From positions 21,024 through 85,023 of the forward strand of contig JAZUOT010000043.1 of assembly GCA_045604805.1 (NCBI GenBank): a DNA stretch of 64,000 nucleotides. The letters are read 5' to 3'. This DNA is from JAZUOT01 sp045604805 (GTDB lineage Bacteria > Bacillota > Clostridia > Oscillospirales > Acutalibacteraceae). Positions within the stretch are counted from its first letter, which is position 1. Every line of letters starts with the position of its first letter. The notes under the pieces were generated by a model, which was not told where the DNA came from, searched no databases, and saw only the letters and a list, made by a program, of their open reading frames with translations. Shown here one piece after another: positions 17,119 to 24,653 of the stretch. A program made the position numbers and the translations under genes.

Positions 17119-19110
17119 ATGATAAAAAATTTATCGAGCCTACGTGATTTGAGCGATAAGCAATTAAGCTTGCTTATGGAATGTAGAGATATTGACGAAG
17201 CCAGAAAGGCCTTTAAGCTGTTTGGATATTTGCTTGACGATGAACAACTCGAAGAAATAAGACTTTCGTATGTGAACGAAGATAGAAAAAATACAGATGG
17301 GCTTAATATTAATCAGCTAGATCAGGTGGTGGGCGGTGCACGCGCATTAGTGAGCTTACTTGAACATGAAACTAAATCTAAAGAACAAAGCAACAGAGTT
17401 GGTTCAAGTGGTTCAAGTATGGTTTTGCCGGATACTAGTGCGAGACTAGACGTTACGGGAGGAGGAATAGGAGACCAAGATATCCAACATTTGCAAATGA
17501 GTAATGAACAGGTAGAGGTCCATAACTATGATCAGGAAAAAAATGCAGAAGACCAAGATATCCAACATTTGCAAATGAATAGTGAACAGGTAGAGGTCCA
17601 TAACTATAATCAGGAAAAAAATGCAGAAGACCAACAAAGAATAGACTTTATTCGTGATGATTTAGTTGATGCTTTTGAGAATAGATGGGAAAGATACAAT
17701 ACTGGTGCCGGTGACTCTTTGCATAATGTTGATCATTATGAGCGCACAAATACATTGGCAGTTAGAGAGGCTTTAGAGGGCAGGTTTGGCAAAGATGCAG
17801 AAATTGACAATAGCAACAGAGAAGTGATTATAGTTAAGATACCAAGACAACAGCAAGAACGTGTTGATGAATATACGGATAGAAGTAAGGATGTACTTAT
17901 TATTCCTCGTTTAGCTCTTTCAGTTGCTCTTGATGCAGCTAAAGAGCAAGGAGTTGTTGCTAAAGACCAAATTCAAGTAGCAGATCTAGCTATGACTACG
18001 CTGATAAGTGTTAATAATAAAGATATTATGTTTGGATCACACGATCAAGCACATTCGCATACTGGTAATTCCTATGAACGAGACATTGGAATTCATTTTC
18101 TTACTTCCGAACAGATTACGGAATATGAAAAAAATTCAAAAAAAGCTAGAGATGCTAATGAAGAACACACCAATAGCGATAAAAATTCAATACAACTTGA
18201 TTACCAAATGGGCAGGACTGAGGATAAAAAGTTTGTAGAGTTTGTTCATGAAGTGGATAAAAAGACACGCGAGAATGAAGAGTTGCGTCCAGTCGCAGAG
18301 ATTCGTAATGGTAGATTTATTGATGAGGAACGCGGATACGTAGACGACCAATTGTCATTTAGAACGAGAAGTCAATTAAATATGGTACTCCCGGGTGTTG
18401 AAAGAGATCAGAGAGAGATTCCGGGACCAGAGCCCACTTTTAAAGCTAAAGTTAAAGCTGATGCTAAAGCTTCTAAAGCTGATGCTGAAGCTTCTAAAGC
18501 TGATGCTAAAGCTTCTAAAGCTGATGCTGAAGTTTCTAGAGTTATGGTTAAAGATATTGATGTTGAAGCTTCTAAAGCTATGTTTAAAAATGTTGGAGTT
18601 CGTAAAGCTATGGTTGATGCTTATGTTTTTGAAGTTTCTGAAGCTATGGTTGAAGCTTTTGAAAATGTTAAAGCTAAGGTTGAAGCTAAGGTTGAACGTT
18701 TTAAAGCTAATGTTAAAGCTTTTAAAGATGAGGTTAAAGCTGATGCTAAAGCTTTTAAAGCTATGTTTAAAAATGTTGAAGCTTTTAAAGCTAAGGTTAA
18801 AGATGATGCTAAAGCTTTTAAAGCTAAGGTTAAAGCTAAGGTTAAAGCTGAGGTTGATTATTGGAGGGAATCGGCGGAGTGCTATGGGTTGGGGAGTACG
18901 GTTGCGGAAATAATATTACTCGCCATCCCCGCCATCATCAACGGCACTGTGCTACTCACGTACCGTGCTGTAAAAGCTATCTTTACAAAACTAATAGCAC
19001 TCTTTGTATGCCTAGCCTCACCTTCTACGGATTATGATGATATATCTGAACGGCATGAGGTGTCAGATATCGGTAATAGGCCCATGATGACAGAGGAGGA
19101 GTTTGAATAG
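17119..19110 (+). CDS. Large protein with Nif11-like double-glycine leader, Lys/Ala repeat and C-terminal hydrophobic module
   Basis: Function unknown. Layout of the 663 residues: (1) residues 1-73, a helical acidic leader (SLLMECRDIDEARKAFKLFG, then DDEQLEEIRLS, then LNINQLDQVVGG) closely patterned like Nif11-type RiPP leaders, ending in Gly72-Gly73; (2) a 26-residue direct duplication (about 119-170); (3) a soluble middle region rich in charge (DSLHNVDHYERTNTL, VLIIPRLALSVALDAA) that I do not recognise; (4) about residues 441-579, almost only Lys, Ala, Val, Asp, Phe in repeats; (5) about 595-635, strongly hydrophobic (AEIILLAIPAIINGTVLL), then an acidic tail. ATG 17119 has GGGGTG six bases upstream; a GTG at 17086 is possible but lacks a site. 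No enzyme genes for RiPP modification adjoin it. A partner with the same plan lies at 48256-50469. Confidence 0.75.
   Translation: MIKNLSSLRDLSDKQLSLLMECRDIDEARKAFKLFGYLLDDEQLEEIRLSYVNEDRKNTDGLNINQLDQVVGGARALVSLLEHETKSKEQSNRVGSSGSSMVLPDTSARLDVTGGGIGDQDIQHLQMSNEQVEVHNYDQEKNAEDQDIQHLQMNSEQVEVHNYNQEKNAEDQQRIDFIRDDLVDAFENRWERYNTGAGDSLHNVDHYERTNTLAVREALEGRFGKDAEIDNSNREVIIVKIPRQQQERVDEYTDRSKDVLIIPRLALSVALDAAKEQGVVAKDQIQVADLAMTTLISVNNKDIMFGSHDQAHSHTGNSYERDIGIHFLTSEQITEYEKNSKKARDANEEHTNSDKNSIQLDYQMGRTEDKKFVEFVHEVDKKTRENEELRPVAEIRNGRFIDEERGYVDDQLSFRTRSQLNMVLPGVERDQREIPGPEPTFKAKVKADAKASKADAEASKADAKASKADAEVSRVMVKDIDVEASKAMFKNVGVRKAMVDAYVFEVSEAMVEAFENVKAKVEAKVERFKANVKAFKDEVKADAKAFKAMFKNVEAFKAKVKDDAKAFKAKVKAKVKAEVDYWRESAECYGLGSTVAEIILLAIPAIINGTVLLTYRAVKAIFTKLIALFVCLASPSTDYDDISERHEVSDIGNRPMMTEEEFE
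17473..17628 (+). repeat. 78-bp direct tandem duplication (two copies)
   Basis: Two adjacent 78-bp copies (17473-17550 and 17551-17628) inside the leader-bearing gene, differing at a few bases and keeping frame (26 residues each, beginning DQDIQHLQM). A third copy starts at 17629 but stops matching after a few bases. Confidence 0.95.
18454..18537 (+). repeat. 21-bp tandem repeat (4 units) in a longer Lys/Ala-rich tract
   Basis: Four 21-bp units encode the heptad KADAKAS with small changes (E for K, V for A). The flanking DNA from 18439 to 18855 continues as decayed versions built on AAAGCT. Heptad spacing suggests a long amphipathic helix or coiled coil. Confidence 0.9.
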
Positions 19111-19139
19111 GTAATAGAGGGCCGTTCTAGGGGAAGGTG

Positions 19140-19166
19140 GCCGCGCTAGGTAGCGGCGGAGTTTTT
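19140..19166 (+). terminator. Possible terminator after the leader-bearing gene
   Basis: GC-rich stem GCCGC/GCGGC (19140-19144 with 19153-19157), then GGAG and five T. Lies 30 bp after the stop in a GC-rich patch. The four bases between stem and T run weaken the call. Confidence 0.4.
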
Positions 19167-19267
19167 CCAAGGAAGATTAGTCAGTTATTTTATTATATTT
19201 CTGCCTAATTTTCCATAATAATTTGTGCTTAGACAAACCATGTAAACATAAGTCCCTATTTTATTGA

Positions 19268-20965
19268 CTATATTTTAAAACTCTTTTTTGAAGGAAATGC
19301 ATATTTGTATCCCTCGTGTTTCAATTCAACTTTGCTATTCTCGACTATTATTTCGGCATTTGCGTCGTGGTTTTTACTATCTAGAACATTCCAAAACAGG
19401 ACTGCTTTTTCGATTCCATCGCCGGTTTTGAAATTAAAAACTTCATCTGGCTGAGCTAGTCTATTTTCGCTGTATATCGATTTATCATCGTACGCTTTTA
19501 TTATTTTGTATATTTCTTCATTTGATTTATTTTGAAGAGCCGCCACAGATACTGGATTACGCTTCAAAGCAGCTTCCAAAAAAGCCGGCCAAGATTGCTT
19601 ATCGATATCTCTAAAGGCCAGAAAAGCCAGATCCACCAAGTCATTTTTACCTCTGTATTTTGATAGATAATCTCTTATTTCCTTCGCGCTGTCGCAATAT
19701 TCTAGCTCACTCAAATCAATATCCATTTTAAAATTCTTATTTTCTGATGGAAGTTTAGGGCTCAAAAAACTGAATTTAATAAAATCATCAGTAAAATTTG
19801 CTAAAGTTTTTTCATCTATGCCTTCGAAAGCTTTTTTAAAAATACCTTTCCACTCAGAAAAATCTTTCACATTTAAATTAGCATAAACTTGGTTCATATC
19901 TTCTGAAATGACAAAAGTTTTCTCTGGAACTTTTTCTAATAATTTATCAGACATATTTTTGGCTGTTTTTTTCACTATAGATGCAGAAAGTTCTAAATTA
20001 TCTTCTTTTATTTTTTCGAAAACACTAGCTACACTTGCATATAGCTTACGCCCTTTAACATTTACTGAAAAATAGAATTTATCGCGCCAATTTTCATGTG
20101 CTTCAAAAAAACAGAGAAAATGTGCAAAGTTAATATCAGATTTTAAGTATCCTTTTATTGCTGTTTCAAATTTGTTATATGATGATTTTGGCATAGTTGC
20201 TGTATCATACATAGTGTGTATATAGCCACTGAGATTTGAAACTATAGTAACTTTTTCGTTATATAGGGCTCTTCTTGCTTTGCTCGAAAGCTCAGTACCA
20301 TTGAACCACATGTTTTTTGTGACTATCCTGCGATTATTCGTAAGTATTCCATCGCCAATATCAACAAAATTCTGTGAATGTAGAGGCGTTGCCATCATAA
20401 AAAGCTTATCAAATGGGATTTTTGCAACGATATGAAGAGCTGCAAAATACAGCATTGAAAGCGAAACACATTCCCCCGCTCCTGTATTATAGCCCTCCTT
20501 TCTTTTGAAGGCACACATAGCTTCTACCGTCTCTGTTTTCCAGTAGGGAATATTGTCATCTACATACTTATCCAGTCCGAAGAATTTACGTATGTTTATA
20601 TCATAATAATATTTATCTCCTTCATAGCCCATCAAGGCATTATGCCTCATTACTTCGTCGAAATTTATGAATGAAGCAAATCGTTTCATTTCTTTGCTCT
20701 TAGTTGTAAGCCCCCATGTCTCTATGTCTAAATTAAATACAAAATTATCTATGATATATTGTTTTACTCTTTGAATTTTTTTATATTCAGAAAGCTTATC
20801 AATATCTTTGAAAAAAGTATCATTCCTCCACTCCCAGATTATGGGAGACATCAGGTTTGCCAAAGCTCCAGCTATCATAAGCTCTGGAAATATAAATATT
20901 TCCATATCTGACAAGGTAACAGCAGATGTTTTCTTTTCAAAGCTAAGGGTATGATTTTTCTCCAA
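19268..20965 (-). CDS. Uncharacterised protein with transglutaminase-like Cys-His-Asp pattern
   Basis: 565 residues, cytoplasmic (no signal peptide or clear membrane span). Around residue 166 the sequence GAGECVSLSMLYFAALHIVA, followed 30 residues later by PLHSQNFVDIGDG, has the order and hydrophobic setting of a transglutaminase-like cysteine protease/transferase core (C166, H196, D202 or D205). The rest matches nothing I know; the C-terminus ends in a basic KYAFPSKKSFKI. Start: TTG at 20965 has GGAGGG seven bases upstream; the TTG at 20980 overlaps that ribosome site. It follows pepT by 94 bp, with a hairpin between, so it may be read independently. The enzymatic reading is an inference from motif order. 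Confidence 0.6.
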   Translation of the reverse strand: MEKNHTLSFEKKTSAVTLSDMEIFIFPELMIAGALANLMSPIIWEWRNDTFFKDIDKLSEYKKIQRVKQYIIDNFVFNLDIETWGLTTKSKEMKRFASFINFDEVMRHNALMGYEGDKYYYDINIRKFFGLDKYVDDNIPYWKTETVEAMCAFKRKEGYNTGAGECVSLSMLYFAALHIVAKIPFDKLFMMATPLHSQNFVDIGDGILTNNRRIVTKNMWFNGTELSSKARRALYNEKVTIVSNLSGYIHTMYDTATMPKSSYNKFETAIKGYLKSDINFAHFLCFFEAHENWRDKFYFSVNVKGRKLYASVASVFEKIKEDNLELSASIVKKTAKNMSDKLLEKVPEKTFVISEDMNQVYANLNVKDFSEWKGIFKKAFEGIDEKTLANFTDDFIKFSFLSPKLPSENKNFKMDIDLSELEYCDSAKEIRDYLSKYRGKNDLVDLAFLAFRDIDKQSWPAFLEAALKRNPVSVAALQNKSNEEIYKIIKAYDDKSIYSENRLAQPDEVFNFKTGDGIEKAVLFWNVLDSKNHDANAEIIVENSKVELKHEGYKYAFPSKKSFKI

Positions 20966-20987
20966 CTTAAAGCCCTCCAAATAAATA

Positions 20988-21021
20988 CCGCAGCATTGTA
21001 GTAAGAATTACGATGCTACGG
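20988..21021 (-). terminator. Terminator-like hairpin after pepT
   Basis: Imperfect inverted repeat with CCG-AGCAT and ATGCT-CGG arms; on the minus strand it is followed by TATTTATTT. Weak U tract, so it may only attenuate. Confidence 0.45.
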
Positions 21022-21059
21022 CAAAAATTAATATTCTAAAAAATATCCCTATAAAAATT

Positions 21060-22292
21060 TTATTCCTTGATAGTCAAAATATTCAGCAAAATATTTGTAC
21101 ACTTATCCATCTGATCTAATGAGACACACTCATAGCAACTGTGATAATTTGCTCCACCGGTAGGGAGATTTGGACAGGGTAAACTCATAAATGAGAGCTT
21201 AGATCCATCCGTGCCACCACGAATAGATTGAGATTCCGCATTAATTCCTGCCATAGACATAGCACTTTCTATTCTTTCTATTATTTCCGGATATTCTCTT
21301 ATTATCTCTGCCATGTTATAGTAAGTATCTTCCATTGTGAGAGTTATCGTGTCATCGCCGTAACGCTTGTTCAAAAAGTTAGCAATATCATTTAATATTT
21401 CTTTGCGCTTTTCAAATTCGTTACTATCGTGGTCACGCACTAAAATAACAATATTTGCATTTTCAACTGAAGCTTCTAGAAAGTCAACATGGAAGAATCC
21501 TTCATGACCTTCTGTGAACTCTGGAGCTTGTTCACTTGGTAACATAGCTATAAATTCATTAGCAATTCTAGCAGCATTTTTGAGTTTGCCTTTACCTGAA
21601 CCTAAATGGACACTAAAGCCTTGGATATTTATTTTTGCACTAGCTGCATTGAAACACTCATACTCAAAGAAAGGCAACGGACCGCCATCTAATGTATATG
21701 CAAAATCCACTTCAAAAGAATCTATAGCAAATTTTTCCGCACCGCGTCCTATTTCTTCATCAGGAGTAAAAGCGATCTTTATATCACCATGTGGAATCTC
21801 AGGGTTTTCTAATAAATATTCACAAACAGTCATTATTTCCGCTATACCGGCTTTGTCATCAGCACCTAAAAGTGTGGTACCATCAGTAGTTATCAGGTCA
21901 TCACCAATAAAGCTTTTCATTTCTTCAAATTCATCAGTATCAACAACTATATTTTTTTCAGCATTCAAAAGTAATTTTCCACCTTTGAAATCCTGTGCTA
22001 ACTGAGGCTTTATTTCCTTAGCAGAACAAGCTGCTGACGTATCTAAATGTGCTATCAAACCTATAGCTGGAAATTCTTCGTCATTTTGCGGTATCTGAGC
22101 ATATAAATATCCATTTTCATCTAAATTGACATTAGAAGCACCCATATCAGAAAGCTCTTTTTCTAAAAGCCTTGCAAGTTCCAGCTGTCCAGCTGTTGTA
22201 GGGCTCTTATCTACATTGTCATCAGACGTTGTATCAATACTTATGTATCTCAAAAATTTTTCTGTCACTTTCTCTTTGAAAGAAATTTCCAT
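21060..22292 (-). CDS. pepT: Peptidase T (tripeptide aminopeptidase)
   Basis: Zinc M20B peptidase that removes the N-terminal residue from tripeptides in the cytoplasm. Zinc ligands in LIAHLDTSA (His-Asp), LGADDKAGIAEIM (bridging Asp), FTPDEEIGRGAEKF (Glu-Glu) and the dimer-contact LDGGPLPFFEYE; RGGTDGSKLS near the end is also typical. 410 residues, full length. AGAGGTG eight bases upstream of the ATG. 66 bp after rsmI. Confidence 0.94.
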   Translation of the reverse strand: MEISFKEKVTEKFLRYISIDTTSDDNVDKSPTTAGQLELARLLEKELSDMGASNVNLDENGYLYAQIPQNDEEFPAIGLIAHLDTSAACSAKEIKPQLAQDFKGGKLLLNAEKNIVVDTDEFEEMKSFIGDDLITTDGTTLLGADDKAGIAEIMTVCEYLLENPEIPHGDIKIAFTPDEEIGRGAEKFAIDSFEVDFAYTLDGGPLPFFEYECFNAASAKINIQGFSVHLGSGKGKLKNAARIANEFIAMLPSEQAPEFTEGHEGFFHVDFLEASVENANIVILVRDHDSNEFEKRKEILNDIANFLNKRYGDDTITLTMEDTYYNMAEIIREYPEIIERIESAMSMAGINAESQSIRGGTDGSKLSFMSLPCPNLPTGGANYHSCYECVSLDQMDKCTNILLNILTIKE

Positions 22293-22358
22293 ACTTCACA
22301 CACCTCTAATAAATATATAGAACTTAAATTTATATAATCAATTTACAAAAAAAAATCA

Positions 22359-23189
22359 CTATTTACTTTTACATATAGCCTTGTATATATCAGATTTCTT
22401 TATATTTGTTTTGGAAGAAACTAATTTAGATGCTTCATTGACACTTTTACCTTCTGATATGTAGTTTTGTGCCATGTAGATGGCATCTTGTAAACTAAAC
22501 TCATTTGCAGGAACATCTTGTTTTCCCTCTATAACAAGGACAAACTCACCTTTGGCTGCATTAGCCTCAAAATAATTTATAGCACCTACTATATCCGTCC
22601 TCATTATTTCTTCATGTATTTTTGTAAGTTCTCTTGCAAGCACTATTCTTCGATTCCCAAGTATACTTAACATATCTTTTAAATCATATAATATTTTGTG
22701 TGGGGATTCATTAAAAATAATCGTTCTAGTTTCATCTTTTAGAGACTCGAGGTGTTGCTTCCTTCTTTTTTTATTTGTAGAAAGAAAACTTTCAAAACAG
22801 AATCTGCCTGAACTTAAGCCTGAAACAGCTAATGCAGATACCGCAGCACATGGTCCGGGAATTATAGTTACTTCTATTCCTTGGGCAGCACATAAACGAA
22901 CTAAGTCCTCGCCAGGATCTGAAATTGCAGGCATTCCCGCATCTGTAACTAAAGCACAGCTTTCTCCATTTAAGAGCCTATCGCATATAATTTGACCTTT
23001 TTCGGTCTTGTTATGTTCGTGATAACTTACAAGTTCTTTCTTTATAGAAAAATGATTTAATAGTTTAAGTGTGACTCTTGTATCTTCTGCTGCTATAAAG
23101 TCGGCTTCATTGAGTGCTTTTATTGCACGTTCACCAATATCCCCTAAATTTCCTATAGGGGTAGCAACAAGTACAAGCTTAGCCGCCAT
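22359..23189 (-). CDS. rsmI: 16S rRNA 2'-O-ribose C1402 methyltransferase
   Basis: Methylates the ribose of C1402 in the 16S decoding centre, using SAM. Tetrapyrrole-methylase fold: LVLVATPIGNLGDIGERA, AAEDTRVTLKLLNHF, LVTDAGMPAISDPGEDLV, and IIPGPCAAVSALAVSGL. 276 residues. The start overlaps the end of the preceding methyltransferase gene by 11 bp, a common arrangement for yabB/yabC-type pairs in Firmicutes. Confidence 0.94.
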   Translation of the reverse strand: MAAKLVLVATPIGNLGDIGERAIKALNEADFIAAEDTRVTLKLLNHFSIKKELVSYHEHNKTEKGQIICDRLLNGESCALVTDAGMPAISDPGEDLVRLCAAQGIEVTIIPGPCAAVSALAVSGLSSGRFCFESFLSTNKKRRKQHLESLKDETRTIIFNESPHKILYDLKDMLSILGNRRIVLARELTKIHEEIMRTDIVGAINYFEANAAKGEFVLVIEGKQDVPANEFSLQDAIYMAQNYISEGKSVNEASKLVSSKTNIKKSDIYKAICKSK

Positions 23190-23937
23190 ATACTCTGTAT
23201 CCCTGTTTTGTATTATACACAGATGACAAAAATGGAGAATATATCTCTTCCATCTCTCTTGTCAAATTTCCTTCTGGATCGTTCATAATAAGTGAGGGCA
23301 TCACAAGCAAGCCAGGACTCGCATTGCGTCTTCCTTCTATTAAGAAAAGCTTCGGTGGCTTGTCTTCCATAGGATATACAAATCTTAAACGTTTTGGTTC
23401 TATGTTATACTGACGCATGGTGCATAAAATGTCACATAGACCCTCAGGCCTGTAACACATAAACAGTCTGCCAGCGGTCCTTAGAAGTTTTGTAGAGGCT
23501 TCCACAACATCTTTTATCGTACAGTCAGATTGGTGTCTTGCCATTAGTCTTGCTGCACTTTCAGGTCTGAGACCGCCTTCCATTGGATTGTATGGCGGGT
23601 TACAAACTACCGAATTGAAAGAATGACATGGTAACTGTTCTGCCAATTTTCTTATATCTGTGTTCATAACTTTTATCTGATCATGCAAATTGTTGAAATT
23701 TATTGATTTATTGAGCAGCTCACAGGCCTCTTGTTGAATATCAGCACATACAACATGCTTAGGCGGAGAATTATTAAACCACATCAGGGATAATGCTCCA
23801 CAACCACTGCAAAATTCTATAACTTTGTGACGAGATGAAGGTTTAGAAAAATGAGATAGCAATACAGTATCTGAACTAAATTTATGATCGTCAGAAACAT
23901 AAACTTGCAAGTTATTACTTAATGGCTCTAATTGCAT
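23179..23937 (-). CDS. tRNA1(Val) adenine-N6-methyltransferase-like protein
   Basis: SAM-dependent methyltransferase of the TrmN6/YabB type. Seen: VIEFCSGCGALSL (SAM loop), CADIQQEACELL (acidic residue after strand 2) and the amino-methyltransferase motif VVCNPPYNP. 252 residues from ATG 23937 (GGGGTG six bases upstream); a GTG at 23946 is the alternative. Predicted target is adenine in tRNA, by family; the exact position is not shown by the sequence. First gene before rsmI and pepT. Confidence 0.85.
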   Translation of the reverse strand: MQLEPLSNNLQVYVSDDHKFSSDTVLLSHFSKPSSRHKVIEFCSGCGALSLMWFNNSPPKHVVCADIQQEACELLNKSINFNNLHDQIKVMNTDIRKLAEQLPCHSFNSVVCNPPYNPMEGGLRPESAARLMARHQSDCTIKDVVEASTKLLRTAGRLFMCYRPEGLCDILCTMRQYNIEPKRLRFVYPMEDKPPKLFLIEGRRNASPGLLVMPSLIMNDPEGNLTREMEEIYSPFLSSVYNTKQGYRVYGG

Positions 23938-24368
23938 TAAACACACCCCACATTAGCAATATACATATCATGTTACTACAAATGTATAATTTTTACAAGG
24001 ATGTTTTTTTGTAGCAACACGCCAAATGAATGAAAGCTCATTGTTGCTCGGGACAGTTGTAAAAGCTATTTTTTAAAGGCTCAAGACTTTTTCTAGGAAT
24101 TTAGTAGCTTCTAAACTGATAGTAAGTTTCTTTTCTCCATTGATACGCGACTTCACAAATATTTCTATTTCTACTCAGTTATCTGCCTTTCCTAATATTA
24201 CAAATAGTACTTATCAATATCTCTTTTATGTTGTATTTTCTATTCTATCTTCTATCTTCTATTCTTGCTGACTATCCGCTATTTACTCCACCAAGGTTCC
24301 TTAATTTTTCTGTGATTTTATCATATAATTTACCTTTTTCTTTCATGTTTTGGCTGTGATTTTTCCAC
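23938..24368. other. Intergenic region without a recognised gene
   Basis: About 430 bp of AT-rich DNA. It holds a pyrimidine-rich short tandem (24239-24266, units of TCTAT and TCTTC) and no reading frame, tRNA or riboswitch that I can recognise. The first 100 bp may carry the promoter for the minus-strand methyltransferase operon, but no strong -35/-10 pair is visible. Confidence 0.6.
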
Positions 24369-24397
24369 TTGACTTTACAGACATATGGTGATAATAT
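24369..24397 (+). promoter_or_regulatory. Predicted promoter of the tRNA-Ser pair
   Basis: TTGACT (24369-24374), 17-bp spacer, TAATAT (24392-24397) preceded by TGA (extended -10). Transcription would begin only a few bases before the first tRNA. Confidence 0.6.
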
Positions 24398-24406
24398 TCC
24401 TTTGTT

Positions 24407-24495
24407 GGAGAGATGTCCGAGTGGTTTAAGGAGCTAGTCTTGAAAACTAGTGATTCCGCAAGGAACCAAGGGTTCGAATCCCTTTCTCTCCGCCA
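24407..24495 (+). tRNA. tRNA-Ser (anticodon TGA)
   Basis: 89 bases with encoded CCA. Acceptor GGAGAGA pairs with TCTCTCC, discriminator G; anticodon stem CTAGT/ACTAG around the loop CTTGAAA gives TGA (reads UCN serine codons); a long variable arm (GATTCCGCAAGGAACC) and the T-arm GGGTTCGAATCCC confirm a class II serine tRNA. Confidence 0.97.
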
Positions 24496-24503
24496 TATAT
24501 TTT

Positions 24504-24594
24504 GGAGAAGTACCCAAGTGGCCGAAGGGGCTCCCCTGCTAAGGGAGTAGGTCGGGTGACCGGCGCGAGGGTTCAAATCCCTCCTTCTCCGCCA
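24504..24594 (+). tRNA. tRNA-Ser (anticodon GCT)
   Basis: 91 bases with encoded CCA. Acceptor GGAGAAG pairs with CTTCTCC; anticodon stem CTCCC/GGGAG around CTGCTAA gives GCT (reads AGC/AGU). Long variable arm and T-arm GGGTTCAAATCCC. Eight bases after the first tRNA-Ser. Confidence 0.97.
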
Positions 24595-24601
24595 TGTTTT
24601 G

Positions 24602-24629
24602 CTGCAGCTTAAAAACTGCAGTTTTTTTT
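24602..24629 (+). terminator. Intrinsic terminator of the tRNA-Ser pair
   Basis: CTGCAG/CTGCAG stem (24602-24607 with 24616-24621), then eight T. It ends only 24 bp before the amidohydrolase start, so that gene relies on read-through or on a promoter not seen. Confidence 0.85.
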
Positions 24630-24653
24630 GCGTCTAAAAACTAGGAAAAAGGA

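Noticed and set aside
18395..18913. Open frame of 172 codons, almost only Leu and Lys, inside the first leader-bearing gene
   Set aside because: It is the second frame of the AAAGCT-based repeat; it has no ribosome site, and the main frame continues through it with a sensible protein on both sides.
24343..24576. Minus-strand frame of 77 codons across the tRNA-Ser genes
   Set aside because: It runs through both tRNAs on the opposite strand and has no ribosome site; an artefact of tRNA sequence.
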